Origin: Bryobacterales bacterium
GTDB taxonomy: Bacteria > Acidobacteriota > Terriglobia > Bryobacterales > UBA6623
Reading direction: 5' to 3'
Assembly (NCBI GenBank): GCA_022824585.1
Contig: JAJDZN010000324.1
Span: 1 to 62,812 of the forward strand
DNA length: 62,812 nt
Shown piece after piece: positions 54,401-62,812 of the stretch. The position numbers and the translations under genes are program-made. A model generated the notes under the pieces. The model was not told the DNA's origin. It was given only the letters and a program-made list of their open reading frames with translations, and searched no databases. Every line of letters begins with the position of its first letter. Within the stretch, counting starts at the first letter, position 1.

Positions 54401-54980
54401 TTCGAACCTCCCTACAGTGATCTGCCCGTGATGTACCCTCTGCGCTTCGACCCTAGCAAACGGGACTGCGGCATCCTATTCCATAGAGACCGCCACTTGG
54501 TGGCCGCCTGCGGACGCATTGTTCCGGTGGGCTCCGAGTCTTGCCGACCGAGTTGGGCACGTTCGCGAGCCATCTGCCGGGATTCCATCGTCGCAAACCG
54601 CCAACGCCGGACCGAAGCGTGCCCGGCAGGAGCTTCGCCCGGCAGATGCAGTGTCTCCAAAGCTGCGAAGCACGGCAGTTCTAGCCGAGACGAGGCTGGA
54701 TTGTTCGAAGGCAACTCGCTCGATCAGGATGCAGTCGAAGGCGAATGCAGAATCAATCGTGTCCGGTCCGAGTTCGCCTAGCATGGGCCTAGATCAGAAG
54801 CCAGGAGCCCCCCATATCGGCCAGTTCGACAGGGTGTGCCCGATTTGCGCGGATGGCATTCCCGCAGACTTGACGGGCACTCTCCAATGCGAGGCTCGGG
54901 TTGCGCAGCAGGAAGAGGGCACGACAAGGATGCTCGGCCTCTTCGCTAGCGGCGAGTCCATCTGTGCCACGATTGCCATG
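54401..54980. other. Long region without recognisable gene
   Basis: About 580 bp. Open frames exist on both strands (for example minus 54476-54784), but none has a family match or convincing ribosome-binding site. Plus-strand codons near 54830-54990 include 'CPICADGIP', which could be a remnant. No terminator was recognised. It may be decayed coding DNA. Confidence 0.4.
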
Positions 54981-54995
54981 GTATTAAAATAATAC
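54981..54995 (+). promoter_or_regulatory. Palindromic operator before FitA-like antitoxin
   Basis: Perfect inverted repeat GTATTA-AAA-TAATAC, ending four bases before the antitoxin start ATG 55000. AT-rich in a GC-rich genome, it is a good candidate for autorepression and overlaps the likely -10 region. Confidence 0.6.
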
Positions 54996-54999
54996 TGGT

Positions 55000-55230
55000 A
55001 TGAGTTCTGTCCACATTCGGGATATAGCACCGGGGACCCTGAGTTCCCTGAAGCGGCTTGCCCGGAGCCACCACCGCTCGCTGCAAGGTGAGCTACACGC
55101 CATCTTGGAACGAGCTGCTCGGATGGCGCCGCCGGAGGCGGCCGAACGCAGCTTGGACATCGTAACAGTCAAGGTCGGAGGCGGACACTCCTGGAGTAGG
55201 GACGAGATCTATGGCAGCGGCGGTCGGTGA
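55000..55230 (+). CDS. FitA-like ribbon-helix-helix antitoxin
   Basis: A 76-residue antitoxin. 'SVHIRDIAPGTLSSLKRLARS' is a ribbon-helix-helix DNA-binding start, and 'RSLQGELHAILERAA' is the helix typical of FitA antitoxins. The C-terminus would bind the PIN toxin. ATG 55000 lies just after a palindromic operator. The downstream toxin start overlaps by 20 bases. Confidence 0.9.
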   Translation: MSSVHIRDIAPGTLSSLKRLARSHHRSLQGELHAILERAARMAPPEAAERSLDIVTVKVGGGHSWSRDEIYGSGGR

Positions 55231-55684
55231 CACCCTCTTTTTGGACACCAACGTGCTCCTGCATGCGACTGACGGGTTGAGGCCGTTCCATGAGGAGGCA
55301 CAGAGGCTCATAACAGGGGCAGGCACCAGTGGGTTCCATCTTGCCGTGAGTGGCCAGGTCTTGCGCGAGTATCTCTCTGTAGCAACAAGGCCGACGAATT
55401 CGAACGGTCTCGGACTGGAAGCTCCCTACGCGGTCAGGAATGTTGAGCGTTTCTCAGAGTTCACGATCTTCCTAGACGAAGCAGAGTCAGTCGCCCAGCA
55501 ACTCCGCGAACTGGTCCGTGAGCTCCGAGTAAGCGGCAAACGCATACACGACGCCAATATTGCGGCGACCATGCTGGCTCATCACATTCGCTTCCTGATT
55601 AGCGAGGACAGTGCCGACTTCACGCAGTTCGGAGGCATCGAGACCTTGTCCATCCGCCAAGCCGTGCTGCTGCTGAAAGCCTGA
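55211..55684 (+). CDS. PIN-domain toxin (FitB/VapC type)
   Basis: A 157-residue PIN-domain ribonuclease. Asp in 'FLDTNVLLHA', Glu in 'VLREYL' and Asp in 'KRIHDANIAATMLAH' are Mg ligands. The last acidic motif is 'LISEDSADF'. It overlaps the FitA-like antitoxin. The start at 55211 gives the best length. Start alternatives downstream would remove the overlap. Confidence 0.9.
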   Translation: MAAAVGDTLFLDTNVLLHATDGLRPFHEEAQRLITGAGTSGFHLAVSGQVLREYLSVATRPTNSNGLGLEAPYAVRNVERFSEFTIFLDEAESVAQQLRELVRELRVSGKRIHDANIAATMLAHHIRFLISEDSADFTQFGGIETLSIRQAVLLLKA

Positions 55685-56036
55685 GGGCGCTCATAATCGT
55701 CGCCGGCACCGACAACTACCTCTTCAAGTTGCCCTCGGTCGCGACTCGAAAAGCACAGCCCTACCCGCTGCCACGAAACGCATCGTCCGGCCTACGCCAT
55801 CGCCGGAGACGCGACCCATCCCCTTGCGCCGCACAAGATCACGCGCCCGGTCAAGGCTCTCGTCGCTGCCAAGGGAGAGTCGGCTGGCGGAATGCTCGAT
55901 TACCGCGTCCAAACGGCGGCTATCGATGAGTTAGGCTCCTTATTCGAATCGTTCAACCACTTGGCCCCTTCTCGATGCGTAGCATGCTTCATGGGCGATT
56001 CAGCCAGCGTAGCTGGCGCCTGCTACGTTTGTCTTG
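55685..56036. other. Spacer with NtrY remnant
   Basis: About 350 bp between the toxin and the DPH6-like gene. The part 55837-55963 is a duplicate of the ntrY HAMP region (see separate entry). The rest shows no gene. Confidence 0.55.
55837..55963 (+). pseudogene. HAMP-domain fragment of ntrY
   Basis: About 125 bp clearly related to ntrY 57782-57908, encoding 'ITRPVKALVAAKGESAGGM' and 'TAAIDELGSLFESFN' in a single frame but without start codon or remaining gene. It reads in the same direction as ntrY, about 1.9 kb upstream of the parent segment. It is a relic of a local duplication or of an older sensor kinase. Confidence 0.75.
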
Positions 56037-56789
56037 ATGGACCCCACCCCGGTCCTAGTTTCGTGGTCGTCCGGGAAGGATTCGGCCTGGGCCCTCCATG
56101 TTCTCAGGATGCAGCCCGAACGCTTTGCCGTAAGGGGAGTTTTCACAACGGTCACCGAGAGGTTCCAGCGCGTATCGATTCACTCGACACCCACTTGGGT
56201 CCTGCAGGCACAGGCGGCAAGACTGGGCGTTCCGCTGTACGAAATCCCGATTCCGTACCCCTGCTCGAACGCTCAGTACGAGTCCGCGATGGAGCGGTTC
56301 CTGGCTAGACTGCACGACCTCCCTAGAAATCTCGCAGCCTCGCACTTGGCGTTCGGTGACCTGTTTCTCGAAGACATCCGCCGCTACCGGGAGGAGAGGC
56401 TCGACGGGACAGGATTCGATCCTCTCTTCCCTGTCTGGGGCCGAGATACTGCGTCGCTCGCGGAAGAGATGATCGCGTGCGGCGTCAAGGCGATCGTCAC
56501 TTCCGTCAATCCGGCGGTTATTCCGCCCGAGTTTGCGGGTCGGTGGTTCGATCGCGGGCTGCTTGCCGATCTGCCTCCGGGCGTCGACCCCCTGGGCGAA
56601 AACGGCGAGTTCCATACGTGCGTTGTAGACGGGCCGATGCTCTCCTCGCGCATTGACGCTGAGCCGGGCCGCGTTGTTCACCGCGAAATCGCAGCGCCTG
56701 CTCACAGCAGCGATTCCGCGCAAGCGCGCGATCCTCATCCGACGTATGTATATGCCGATATCGTCCCCAGCCGTGACCCACCCGCATAG
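56037..56789 (+). CDS. DPH6-like adenine-nucleotide alpha hydrolase
   Basis: A 250-residue PP-loop ATPase. 'LVSWSSGKDSAWALH' is the SGGKDS-like ATP-pyrophosphatase motif. 'HLAFGDLFLEDIRRYREE' and 'GENGEFHTCVVD' are typical of the diphthine-ammonia-ligase-related family (DPH6/MJ0570). Bacteria lack diphthamide, so it amidates or thiolates another substrate. ATG 56037 is chosen over TTG 56034. About 90 bp separate it from ntrY. Confidence 0.88.
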   Translation: MDPTPVLVSWSSGKDSAWALHVLRMQPERFAVRGVFTTVTERFQRVSIHSTPTWVLQAQAARLGVPLYEIPIPYPCSNAQYESAMERFLARLHDLPRNLAASHLAFGDLFLEDIRRYREERLDGTGFDPLFPVWGRDTASLAEEMIACGVKAIVTSVNPAVIPPEFAGRWFDRGLLADLPPGVDPLGENGEFHTCVVDGPMLSSRIDAEPGRVVHREIAAPAHSSDSAQARDPHPTYVYADIVPSRDPPA

Positions 56790-56879
56790 CGAGGCGGCGC
56801 TCCTGACACGCCTATCGCCTGCGGCACCCCAGGCTAAGGCGCTCAATCGCCGCTAATGTCTCGCTAGAATGACCTCAGC

Positions 56880-59075
56880 TTGACCAAGCGCAAGGAACTG
56901 CTAACGATCGTCGCTTATGCAACGCCGCTGCTGGCGTTGCTGGCGGTTTGCTTTTGGCTCACGTCCTTGGACTTCGGCGACTTCCGGCCAGAGAATTCCA
57001 CGGTCACCTATGTCCTGTGGGCCCTGTCCACGTGCGTCGTCTTGGGTGCCGTCGCCCTCGGATTCCTGCTCTTCCGCAATCTGCTCAAGCTCTACATCGA
57101 GCGTCGCGGCAACGTCGTGGGCTCGCACTTGAAGACCAAGCTTGTGATCGGAGTGCTCACTCTGAGCATCCTGCCGATCACGGCTCATGTCGTCTACTCG
57201 CTCCAGTTGTTGAACCGAAACTTCGACAAGTGGTTCTCCCAGCCCACCATCGGGGTCTTCCAAAGTGCGCAGAGCCTCATGGAGGCCACTTCGGCAGAAA
57301 TGCTCGCTGACCTGGAGCGAGGCGCTCAACGCGCCGCCGAGGCCGTCGCGCACGGCATGGCACGCGACGAAGGAGCGCTGAAGGCCCTGCTCCGGGATGC
57401 AGGCGCACACTACATCAGCCTTACCGGCAATGGCGCGGAAACCACACAAGCCACTGTCGGTTCAGTCGAAGGGCGCCCGTCTGTTCCGTCGCGGCTACTG
57501 GAAGACCCTTCCGCCGCCGAGCAATCCGGCATCGCCGAGGGCTGGCTTTACGCCGCCGTGCCCATCCCCTCAGCAGCGGGCTCGGCGAGGCTGCTGGTGG
57601 GACGCAGGATCCCAGCGTCGATCGTGCAGGACCAAGCGTTCGTGCAAGCACAGGTAAACCAGTGGAAGCAACTCGAAGCGGCGCGGCCAGTGGTCTGGCG
57701 CAGCTACGTGTACACGCTGGCGCTGATCACGATCTTCACCCTGTTCATCGCGGTCTGGCTGGCGCAGTTCGCTTCGAGGCAGATCACGCGCCCGGTCAAG
57801 GCCCTCGTCGCCGCCACGGGCGAGCTGGCCGGCGGACACCTCGACTACCGCGTCGAGACGGCGGCTATCGACGAGTTGGGCTCCTTAGTCGAGTCATTCA
57901 ACCGCATGGGACAGACGCTCCAGACCAAGACCGGGCAACTGGAGCGCAGCAACCGCGACCTCGCCCGAGCTAACGCCGAGATCGACGAGCGCCGCCAAAT
58001 GATCGACGCCATCCTCGAGAGCATCACTCCAGGGGTGATCTCGGTCGACGAGCACGGCAAGATCCTCAAATACAACGAATCAGCCCGGTCCTTTGCCGAC
58101 CAGCAACCGCTGTCCTCTCTGGACTCCGTCTTCGAAGTCCTGGACGAACCTCAGCGATCCGCGTTCGAGCACATGTTCGGCAGTGCGCGCCGAACCGGCG
58201 TCGCGACCCGAGAGTTCGAGGTCAAGCGCGGCGGCGAGCCGCAGCACCTCAGCGTCACGGTCTCGTCGCTGGACTCCGGCCAGACCCAGTCGGGCTTCGT
58301 TGTCGTTTTCGAGGACAACACCGAGCTGGTGCGCGCCCAGCGTTCTGAAGCGTGGCAGGAAGTGGCGCGACGCCTGGCCCACGAAATCAAGAACCCCCTC
58401 ACCCCCGTGGCGCTGGCGGCCGGCAGGATCGAGGTCCAGCTGGACCGCTACGCGGCAGCCAAGACGGATGCAGAGCGGGCGGCCATTCGCGAGACCTTGG
58501 AGACCCTGACGCACACCATCGATCGCGAAGTGCGATCCCTGAACACCTTGGTCTCGAGTTTCTCGGACGTGGCCCGATTCCCGACGATTCGCCCGGAAGC
58601 CAACGATATCAATGCGGTCGTGGGAGACGCAGTCAGCGTGTTTGACGGAAGACTGCCGGGCATCGACCTGAGGCTGATCGCCGATCCCGAAATCGCGCAG
58701 GCCGAAATCGACCCGCCTGCGTTCAAGCGGGCGATCGTCAATCTGATCGACAACGCTGCCGACGTTCTCCAGGAGAGCTGGGTCAAGGAGATCGTCGTCA
58801 GCACGCAAGGGCGCCCCGATTCGGACGCCGTGGAGGTGATCGTGGCCGACTCCGGCCCGGGCATCTCCGCGGAGAACAAGGAGCGCCTGTTCCTGCCGTA
58901 CTTCTCCACCAAGAATCGGGGCAGCGGCCTGGGACTGCCGATCGTGCGCAGCGTCGTGGAAGAACACGGAGGCTCCATTCGAGTCGAAGACAACCAGCCC
59001 GCCGGGACACGCTTCGTGATCGAGCTGCCCGCTGTCGCGAAGGAGCCGGCGGAGCTGAGCGAGGCCGTTGTATGA
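56880..59075 (+). CDS. ntrY: Sensor histidine kinase NtrY
   Basis: A 731-residue membrane kinase. Three N-terminal helices (about 8-110) are followed by a periplasmic sensor region and a further helix near 275-297. HAMP ('RQITRPVKALVAATGELAGG'), PAS ('RQMIDAILESITPGVISVDE'), HisKA ('EVARRLAHEIKNPLTPV', with phosphorylated His) and HATPase ('NLIDNAADVL', 'VADSGPGIS', 'GSGLGLPIV') follow. It would sense nitrogen or envelope cues and phosphorylate the regulator encoded downstream. The start is TTG 56880, with no better alternative. The stop overlaps ntrX by four bases. Confidence 0.93.
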   Translation: MTKRKELLTIVAYATPLLALLAVCFWLTSLDFGDFRPENSTVTYVLWALSTCVVLGAVALGFLLFRNLLKLYIERRGNVVGSHLKTKLVIGVLTLSILPITAHVVYSLQLLNRNFDKWFSQPTIGVFQSAQSLMEATSAEMLADLERGAQRAAEAVAHGMARDEGALKALLRDAGAHYISLTGNGAETTQATVGSVEGRPSVPSRLLEDPSAAEQSGIAEGWLYAAVPIPSAAGSARLLVGRRIPASIVQDQAFVQAQVNQWKQLEAARPVVWRSYVYTLALITIFTLFIAVWLAQFASRQITRPVKALVAATGELAGGHLDYRVETAAIDELGSLVESFNRMGQTLQTKTGQLERSNRDLARANAEIDERRQMIDAILESITPGVISVDEHGKILKYNESARSFADQQPLSSLDSVFEVLDEPQRSAFEHMFGSARRTGVATREFEVKRGGEPQHLSVTVSSLDSGQTQSGFVVVFEDNTELVRAQRSEAWQEVARRLAHEIKNPLTPVALAAGRIEVQLDRYAAAKTDAERAAIRETLETLTHTIDREVRSLNTLVSSFSDVARFPTIRPEANDINAVVGDAVSVFDGRLPGIDLRLIADPEIAQAEIDPPAFKRAIVNLIDNAADVLQESWVKEIVVSTQGRPDSDAVEVIVADSGPGISAENKERLFLPYFSTKNRGSGLGLPIVRSVVEEHGGSIRVEDNQPAGTRFVIELPAVAKEPAELSEAVV

Positions 59076-60448
59076 GCGCGCCTGGGCGGGTCTTGGTCGT
59101 AGACGACGAGGCCGGCATCCGCGAGATGCTGACAGGCGTGCTCGAGGACGAGGGCTACGCAGTGGCAGTCGCCGACAGCGGCGAGCGCTGCTTGGAGATG
59201 CTCTCGGCCGGGCCCTATGCCGTAGTGTTGCTCGACATCTGGCTGCCCGGGATTGACGGCTTGGAAACCCTGGAACGGATCCGGGTCGCCGAGACGGCCG
59301 GCAAGCCGGTCGTGGTGATGATCTCGGGCCACGGCAGCGTCGAGAGCGCGGTCCGCGCAACCAAGCTCGGAGCGCACGATTTTCTCGAGAAGCCCCTCTC
59401 TGTGGCGAAGGTCACCGTGGCCGTGCGAAACGCTCTGGAGCATCGCAATTTGCTCTCCGAGAATTCCTCGCTGCGGGCTGAGGTCGGCCACAGGTACCGC
59501 ATTCTCGGGGATAGCGTCCCCATGAAGGCCGTGAGGCAGCAGATCGAGCTGATGGCCCCTACCAACGGCCGGGTCCTGATCTTCGGCGAGAGCGGCACGG
59601 GCAAGGAGTTGGTGGCCCATGCCATCCACGCCCGCAGCCAGCGCTCGTCGGCGAGGTTCGTCGAGGTCAATTGCGCGACCATCCCGGAAGACCTGATCGA
59701 GAGCGAGCTGTTCGGGCACGTCAAGGGCGCCTTCCCGGGCGCGCTCGCGGCCAAGGCCGGGAAGTTCCACTTGGCGGACGGCGGCACCCTGTTCCTGGAC
59801 GAGGTGGGCGACATGAGCCTGAAGACCCAGGCCAAGGTGCTGAGCGTGATCGAGGAGCAGCGCTTCGATCCGGTCGGGTCCGGCCAGACGGTGCAGGTGG
59901 ACGCCCGCGTGATCGCCGCCACGAACAAGAACCTCGAGGATGAGATCGCGAACGGAAATTTCCGGGAAGACCTCTTTTACCGGCTCAACGTCGTGCCGTT
60001 CTACGTGCCTCCTCTAAGGGATCGCGCCGAGGACATCCCGGTGCTTGCCGAAGCCTTCTTGAACGAGTTTTCGCGCTCCTACGGCCGCAAGCCGAAGCGC
60101 CTGCTGCCATCGGCGCTGCAGGCCCTTTCTGCTCATTCATGGCCCGGAAACGTCCGCGAGCTGCGCAACCTGATGGAGCGGATCGCAATCCTGCACGACC
60201 GCGAGGATGTCGGCGCGGCCGACCTTCCCGCCTCGAACCGCCGACACCCGGCGAGGCAGCCAGCCTCCCTAGGGTTCGCCAGCCTCAAGGAAGCCCGCAC
60301 CGCGTACGAGCGTGACTATGTCGAGCGCACGCTCGCGGCGATGGAGGGCAATGTCACGCGCGCGGCGGCAGCACTGGGAATGGAGCGCAGCAACCTGCAC
60401 CGGAAGATGCGCGCCCTCGGCATCCGCCCGGAAGCACTGGCGGACTAG
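59072..60448 (+). CDS. ntrX: Sigma-54-dependent response regulator NtrX with altered GAFTGA loop
   Basis: A 458-residue regulator. The receiver domain (1-120) has the phospho-acceptor Asp in 'VVLLDIWLPG'. The AAA+ domain (about 135-360) has Walker A 'GESGTGKELV' and Walker B 'GGTLFLDEVGDM'. A Fis-type HTH at the C-terminus has 'VTRAAAALGMERSNLHRKM'. The sigma-54-contacting loop reads G-A-F-P-G-A instead of G-A-F-T-G-A, in 'GHVKGAFPGALAAKAGKF'. Thr-to-Pro in this loop often impairs open-complex formation. The ATGA overlap with ntrY shows cotranslation. Confidence 0.93.
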   Translation: MSAPGRVLVVDDEAGIREMLTGVLEDEGYAVAVADSGERCLEMLSAGPYAVVLLDIWLPGIDGLETLERIRVAETAGKPVVVMISGHGSVESAVRATKLGAHDFLEKPLSVAKVTVAVRNALEHRNLLSENSSLRAEVGHRYRILGDSVPMKAVRQQIELMAPTNGRVLIFGESGTGKELVAHAIHARSQRSSARFVEVNCATIPEDLIESELFGHVKGAFPGALAAKAGKFHLADGGTLFLDEVGDMSLKTQAKVLSVIEEQRFDPVGSGQTVQVDARVIAATNKNLEDEIANGNFREDLFYRLNVVPFYVPPLRDRAEDIPVLAEAFLNEFSRSYGRKPKRLLPSALQALSAHSWPGNVRELRNLMERIAILHDREDVGAADLPASNRRHPARQPASLGFASLKEARTAYERDYVERTLAAMEGNVTRAAAALGMERSNLHRKMRALGIRPEALAD

Positions 60449-60536
60449 CGGCGGTCCCGGCCCGCAATCGGCGTCCGGGGCGCTGTGTGAGAATTAGAAC
60501 CTTGAGCCGCCCAGCGCCGAGGCCACCGATTTCCGC

Positions 60537-61970
60537 ATGCTAGAGAACGAACGGCCCGGCGGGACTGGGACAGCCCCTGACAAGGCCGGTCAGTCCCTCT
60601 GGCGCGCGGTTCCCGACGCGATTCGCGGCTCCCGCGAAGACTACACCCGCATCCCCCTGCCACGGGCCATCGTCCTGCTGGCGATCCCGATGATGCTCGA
60701 ACTCGTCATGGAGTCGACGTTCGGGCTGGTCGACATTTACTTCGTGGGCAAGCTCGGACCGCCAGCCATCGCGGCTGTGGGGCTGACCGGATCCGTGATC
60801 ATCATGGTCTTCGCGATCGTCATGGGACTGTCGATGGGCACTACAGCGACCGTGGCGCGCAGAATCGGCGAGGGCGACCCAGAAGCCGCCGGACTGGCCG
60901 CTTGGCAAGCGATTCTGGCCGGGGTGATGGGCTCGGCTCCTGTGAGCTTGGCGGGCTACCTGCTCGCCCCCGCTCTGCTGCGCTGGATGGGCGCGAGCCC
61001 AGAGATCGAGGCGGGCTACCAGTACACCGCAGTGCTCTTTGCAGGCTCGGTGACGATCTTCCTGCTGTTCCTCAACAACGCGATCTTCCGGGGATCCGGC
61101 GATGCCGTTACCGCGATGCGAGCCCTCTGGCTGGCTAACCTCATCAACATCGTGCTCGATCCGCTGCTCATCTTTGGCATCGGGCCGTTTCCCGAGCTCG
61201 GACTCACGGGGGCCGCTCTCGCCACGACCCTGGGCCGGGGACTGGGGGTCGTCTACCAGCTCGCGGTGCTGTTCGGAGGTCGCGGCAAGGTCTCGATCTC
61301 GCGCGCGTCGATGCGCTGGGATGGCCCGGTCTTCTGGGGCCTGCTGCGGATTTCCATCACGGGCATGGTGCAGTTCTTCATCGCTACAGCAGCCTGGCTG
61401 GGCCTGACGCGCATCATCGCGCTGTTCGGCGGCACCGTGCTGGCCGGCTACACACTAGCGCTCCGCCTGATTCACGTGGCGATCCTGCCGTCATGGGGCG
61501 TCAGCAACGCAACGGCAACGCTGGTTGGCCAGAACCTCGGCGCGATGCGCCCGGACAGGGCCGAACGGGCCGTGATCTCGACCGGATTCGTCAATTTCGC
61601 CATGCTGAGCGTGATCAGCCTGGCGTTCTGGCAATTCGCAGAGCCCCTTGTGAAGGTCTTCACCGCCGACGCCGAGGTCGTCAGCAATGGCGTTCAAAGC
61701 CTGAAGATCCTCAGCGCCGGGTATATCTTCGGCGGCTTCTCGATGGTATTCGGCCAAGCATTCAACGGCGCGGGCGATACCGCCACGCCCGCTTGGGTGA
61801 ACTTCCTGTGCTACTGGTGCTGGCAGCTTCCGCTAGGCTATGCTCTCGCGAAGCCGTTCGGATTTGGCGTTGCCGGGGTGTACGCCGCCGTCGTCATTTC
61901 CGGTGCCACTTGGGCCGTCATAGGCTACATCTTGTTCCGCCGCGGCAGTTGGAAGAGACACAAGGTCTAG
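60537..61970 (+). CDS. MATE-family multidrug/cation exporter
   Basis: A 477-residue inner-membrane protein with twelve hydrophobic helices in two halves. The first helix has 'LAIPMMLELVMESTFGLVDIYFVGKLGP', and the half-repeat starts near residue 245. 'GLSMGTTATVARRIGEGD' and 'GVSNATATLVGQNLGA' are the classic MATE loops. It would export cationic drugs or metabolites in exchange for H+ or Na+. The start ATG 60537 lies about 90 bp after ntrX. Confidence 0.93.
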   Translation: MLENERPGGTGTAPDKAGQSLWRAVPDAIRGSREDYTRIPLPRAIVLLAIPMMLELVMESTFGLVDIYFVGKLGPPAIAAVGLTGSVIIMVFAIVMGLSMGTTATVARRIGEGDPEAAGLAAWQAILAGVMGSAPVSLAGYLLAPALLRWMGASPEIEAGYQYTAVLFAGSVTIFLLFLNNAIFRGSGDAVTAMRALWLANLINIVLDPLLIFGIGPFPELGLTGAALATTLGRGLGVVYQLAVLFGGRGKVSISRASMRWDGPVFWGLLRISITGMVQFFIATAAWLGLTRIIALFGGTVLAGYTLALRLIHVAILPSWGVSNATATLVGQNLGAMRPDRAERAVISTGFVNFAMLSVISLAFWQFAEPLVKVFTADAEVVSNGVQSLKILSAGYIFGGFSMVFGQAFNGAGDTATPAWVNFLCYWCWQLPLGYALAKPFGFGVAGVYAAVVISGATWAVIGYILFRRGSWKRHKV

Positions 61971-61993
61971 ACGCATTCTCGAGGCCCCGCACC

Positions 61994-62812
61994 ATGCGAT
62001 TCAGGTTCGCGCTGACAGTCTTGCTGGCCGCAAGCGCGCTCCGCTCTGCCGCAGGCAGCGAGCTGCAATGGACCGAGCTTCCCCCACCACCAGCCCGCAG
62101 CCTTGCCCGCGGGGCGTTCGTGGCAGAAGTCGGCGGACGTCTGGTCGTCGCCGGCGGAATCTTGGACGACGGCGGCCCGGCGATCAGAGACGCGTGGATA
62201 CTGGACTCCTCCGAGGCTGCCTGGCGCGAGACTACTCCCTTGCCTGAACCTGCCTCGTTCGGTGCGGTGGCGGTCGATGGCGAATCGGCGTTCTTCGTCG
62301 ACAGCTCTACTTCAAGTGACGTTGCCGGTCCGGGTCTGGCATTCCAAGCCAGCCTCGGGGGCGAAGAGCTGCGGTACGACCCACTGCCCGATCTGCCAGC
62401 TCCCACGGTTGTCGGCGGCGCAGCGGTACTTGACGGCGTCCTATACGTTGTCTCCTCGGCTTCCGCTGACGCGCAGGCCAGCCAAGTTGCGGCCATGTGG
62501 ATGTTGGACCTGAACGCGGAGGATCCGGAGTGGCTGGCCGCGCCCGCGCCGCCCGGGAATGTCCGCGAATTTCCCGTGCTAGCGGCGCAGGATGGAGCGT
62601 TGTTCTTGTTCGGGGGTGCGCCACTGGCAGAGCAAGCCGGCCCACAGGGCAGACAGTCCGCACATCGCTACACCGCTGGATCGGGATGGACTGCGATTGC
62701 GAACCTGCCGAGCCCGCCGTTGTCGACCGCCGCGCTGCCGGTCGGTCCCACTCATATCGCCCTGCGGACGGCGGCAGGGAACGGCACCGGCATTTCGGCA
62801 TACCACTCTGTC
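61994..62812 (+). CDS. Secreted Kelch-like protein, cut by window edge
   Basis: The first 273 codons of a gene truncated at the right edge. The signal peptide covers about residues 1-21 ('LTVLLAASALRSAAG'). Several Kelch-type blades follow: 'FVAEVGGRLVVAGGILDDGG', 'GAAVLDGVLYVVSSA' and 'LAAQDGALFLFGGA'. It is similar to exported N-acetylneuraminate-epimerase-like propellers. No catalytic site can be judged because the gene is incomplete. Confidence 0.8.
   Translation, partial: MRFRFALTVLLAASALRSAAGSELQWTELPPPPARSLARGAFVAEVGGRLVVAGGILDDGGPAIRDAWILDSSEAAWRETTPLPEPASFGAVAVDGESAFFVDSSTSSDVAGPGLAFQASLGGEELRYDPLPDLPAPTVVGGAAVLDGVLYVVSSASADAQASQVAAMWMLDLNAEDPEWLAAPAPPGNVREFPVLAAQDGALFLFGGAPLAEQAGPQGRQSAHRYTAGSGWTAIANLPSPPLSTAALPVGPTHIALRTAAGNGTGISAYHSV

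Noticed and set aside
1..62812. CRISPR arrays, rRNA and tRNA genes
   Set aside because: No regularly spaced repeats and no cloverleaf or rRNA-like stretches were recognised by eye. A covariance-model search would be decisive.

Overview
The window is a GC-rich bacterial chromosome segment. It most resembles an Acidobacteriota genome of the Bryobacterales/Solibacter type. That placement is inferred from gene content: two very large Oar-like TonB receptors with carboxypeptidase-regulatory N-domains, a DUF1549/DUF1553-DUF1501 pair, several SUMF1-domain proteins, many secreted hydrolases with Tat or lipoprotein signals, and NtrY/NtrX. No rRNA or tRNA was recognised, and no CRISPR array.

Layout. 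1-69: start of a transposase running off the left edge. 350-12401: metabolic and exported proteins (HAD phosphatase, methyltransferase, FAD-linked D-lactate/glycolate-type oxidase, sulfatase, lipoprotein, MobA, class V aminotransferase, Tat-exported glycosidase-like protein, fused TRAP permease, IspG). 12420-14207: tatC and tatA, both with unusual acidic tails. 14655-15341: Phd/VapC toxin-antitoxin pair. 15447-17481: VOC protein, outer-membrane barrel, STAS/anti-sigma kinase pair. 17583-19480: a complete ISKra4-type insertion sequence with inverted ends, a 9-bp target duplication and a probable -1 frameshift on nine A. 19541-24317: tandem SMP-30-like lipoproteins (first copy broken by a stop) and a PhoD-like phosphatase. 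24657-25840: a decayed ion channel fused to a Schlafen-AlbA_2-like domain. 25976-32012: RraA-like protein, PHP-type secreted protein, PhoX/DUF839 protein, VCBS repeat protein. 32344-36386: DUF1549/1553-DUF1501-SUMF1 operon. 36723-48500: a roughly 12-kb run on the minus strand (TonB receptor, methyltransferase-like protein, SUMF1 protein, ECF sigma factor, very large anti-sigma factor, second TonB receptor). 48871-49558: truncated duplicate of the SUMF1/TonB junction found at 35999-36749. 49634-55684: MazEF, secreted propeller+DUF3604 protein, DHFR-like reductase, FitAB-type toxin-antitoxin. 55837-62812: HAMP fragment copied from ntrY, DPH6-like ATP pyrophosphatase, ntrYX, MATE exporter, and a Kelch-like protein cut by the right edge.

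How the genes fit together. The window combines a scavenging surface (TonB receptors, exported phosphatases, sulfatase, lactonase-like proteins, TRAP import) with its export route (TatAC and at least three Tat-signal proteins). It also holds a regulatory layer (STAS/kinase, ECF sigma/anti-sigma, NtrYX). Three toxin-antitoxin modules, an insertion sequence, tandem and dispersed duplications and at least three decayed genes mark it as plastic. The best candidates for something undescribed are the sigma/anti-sigma/TonB/SUMF1/methyltransferase run and the channel-AlbA_2 fusion.
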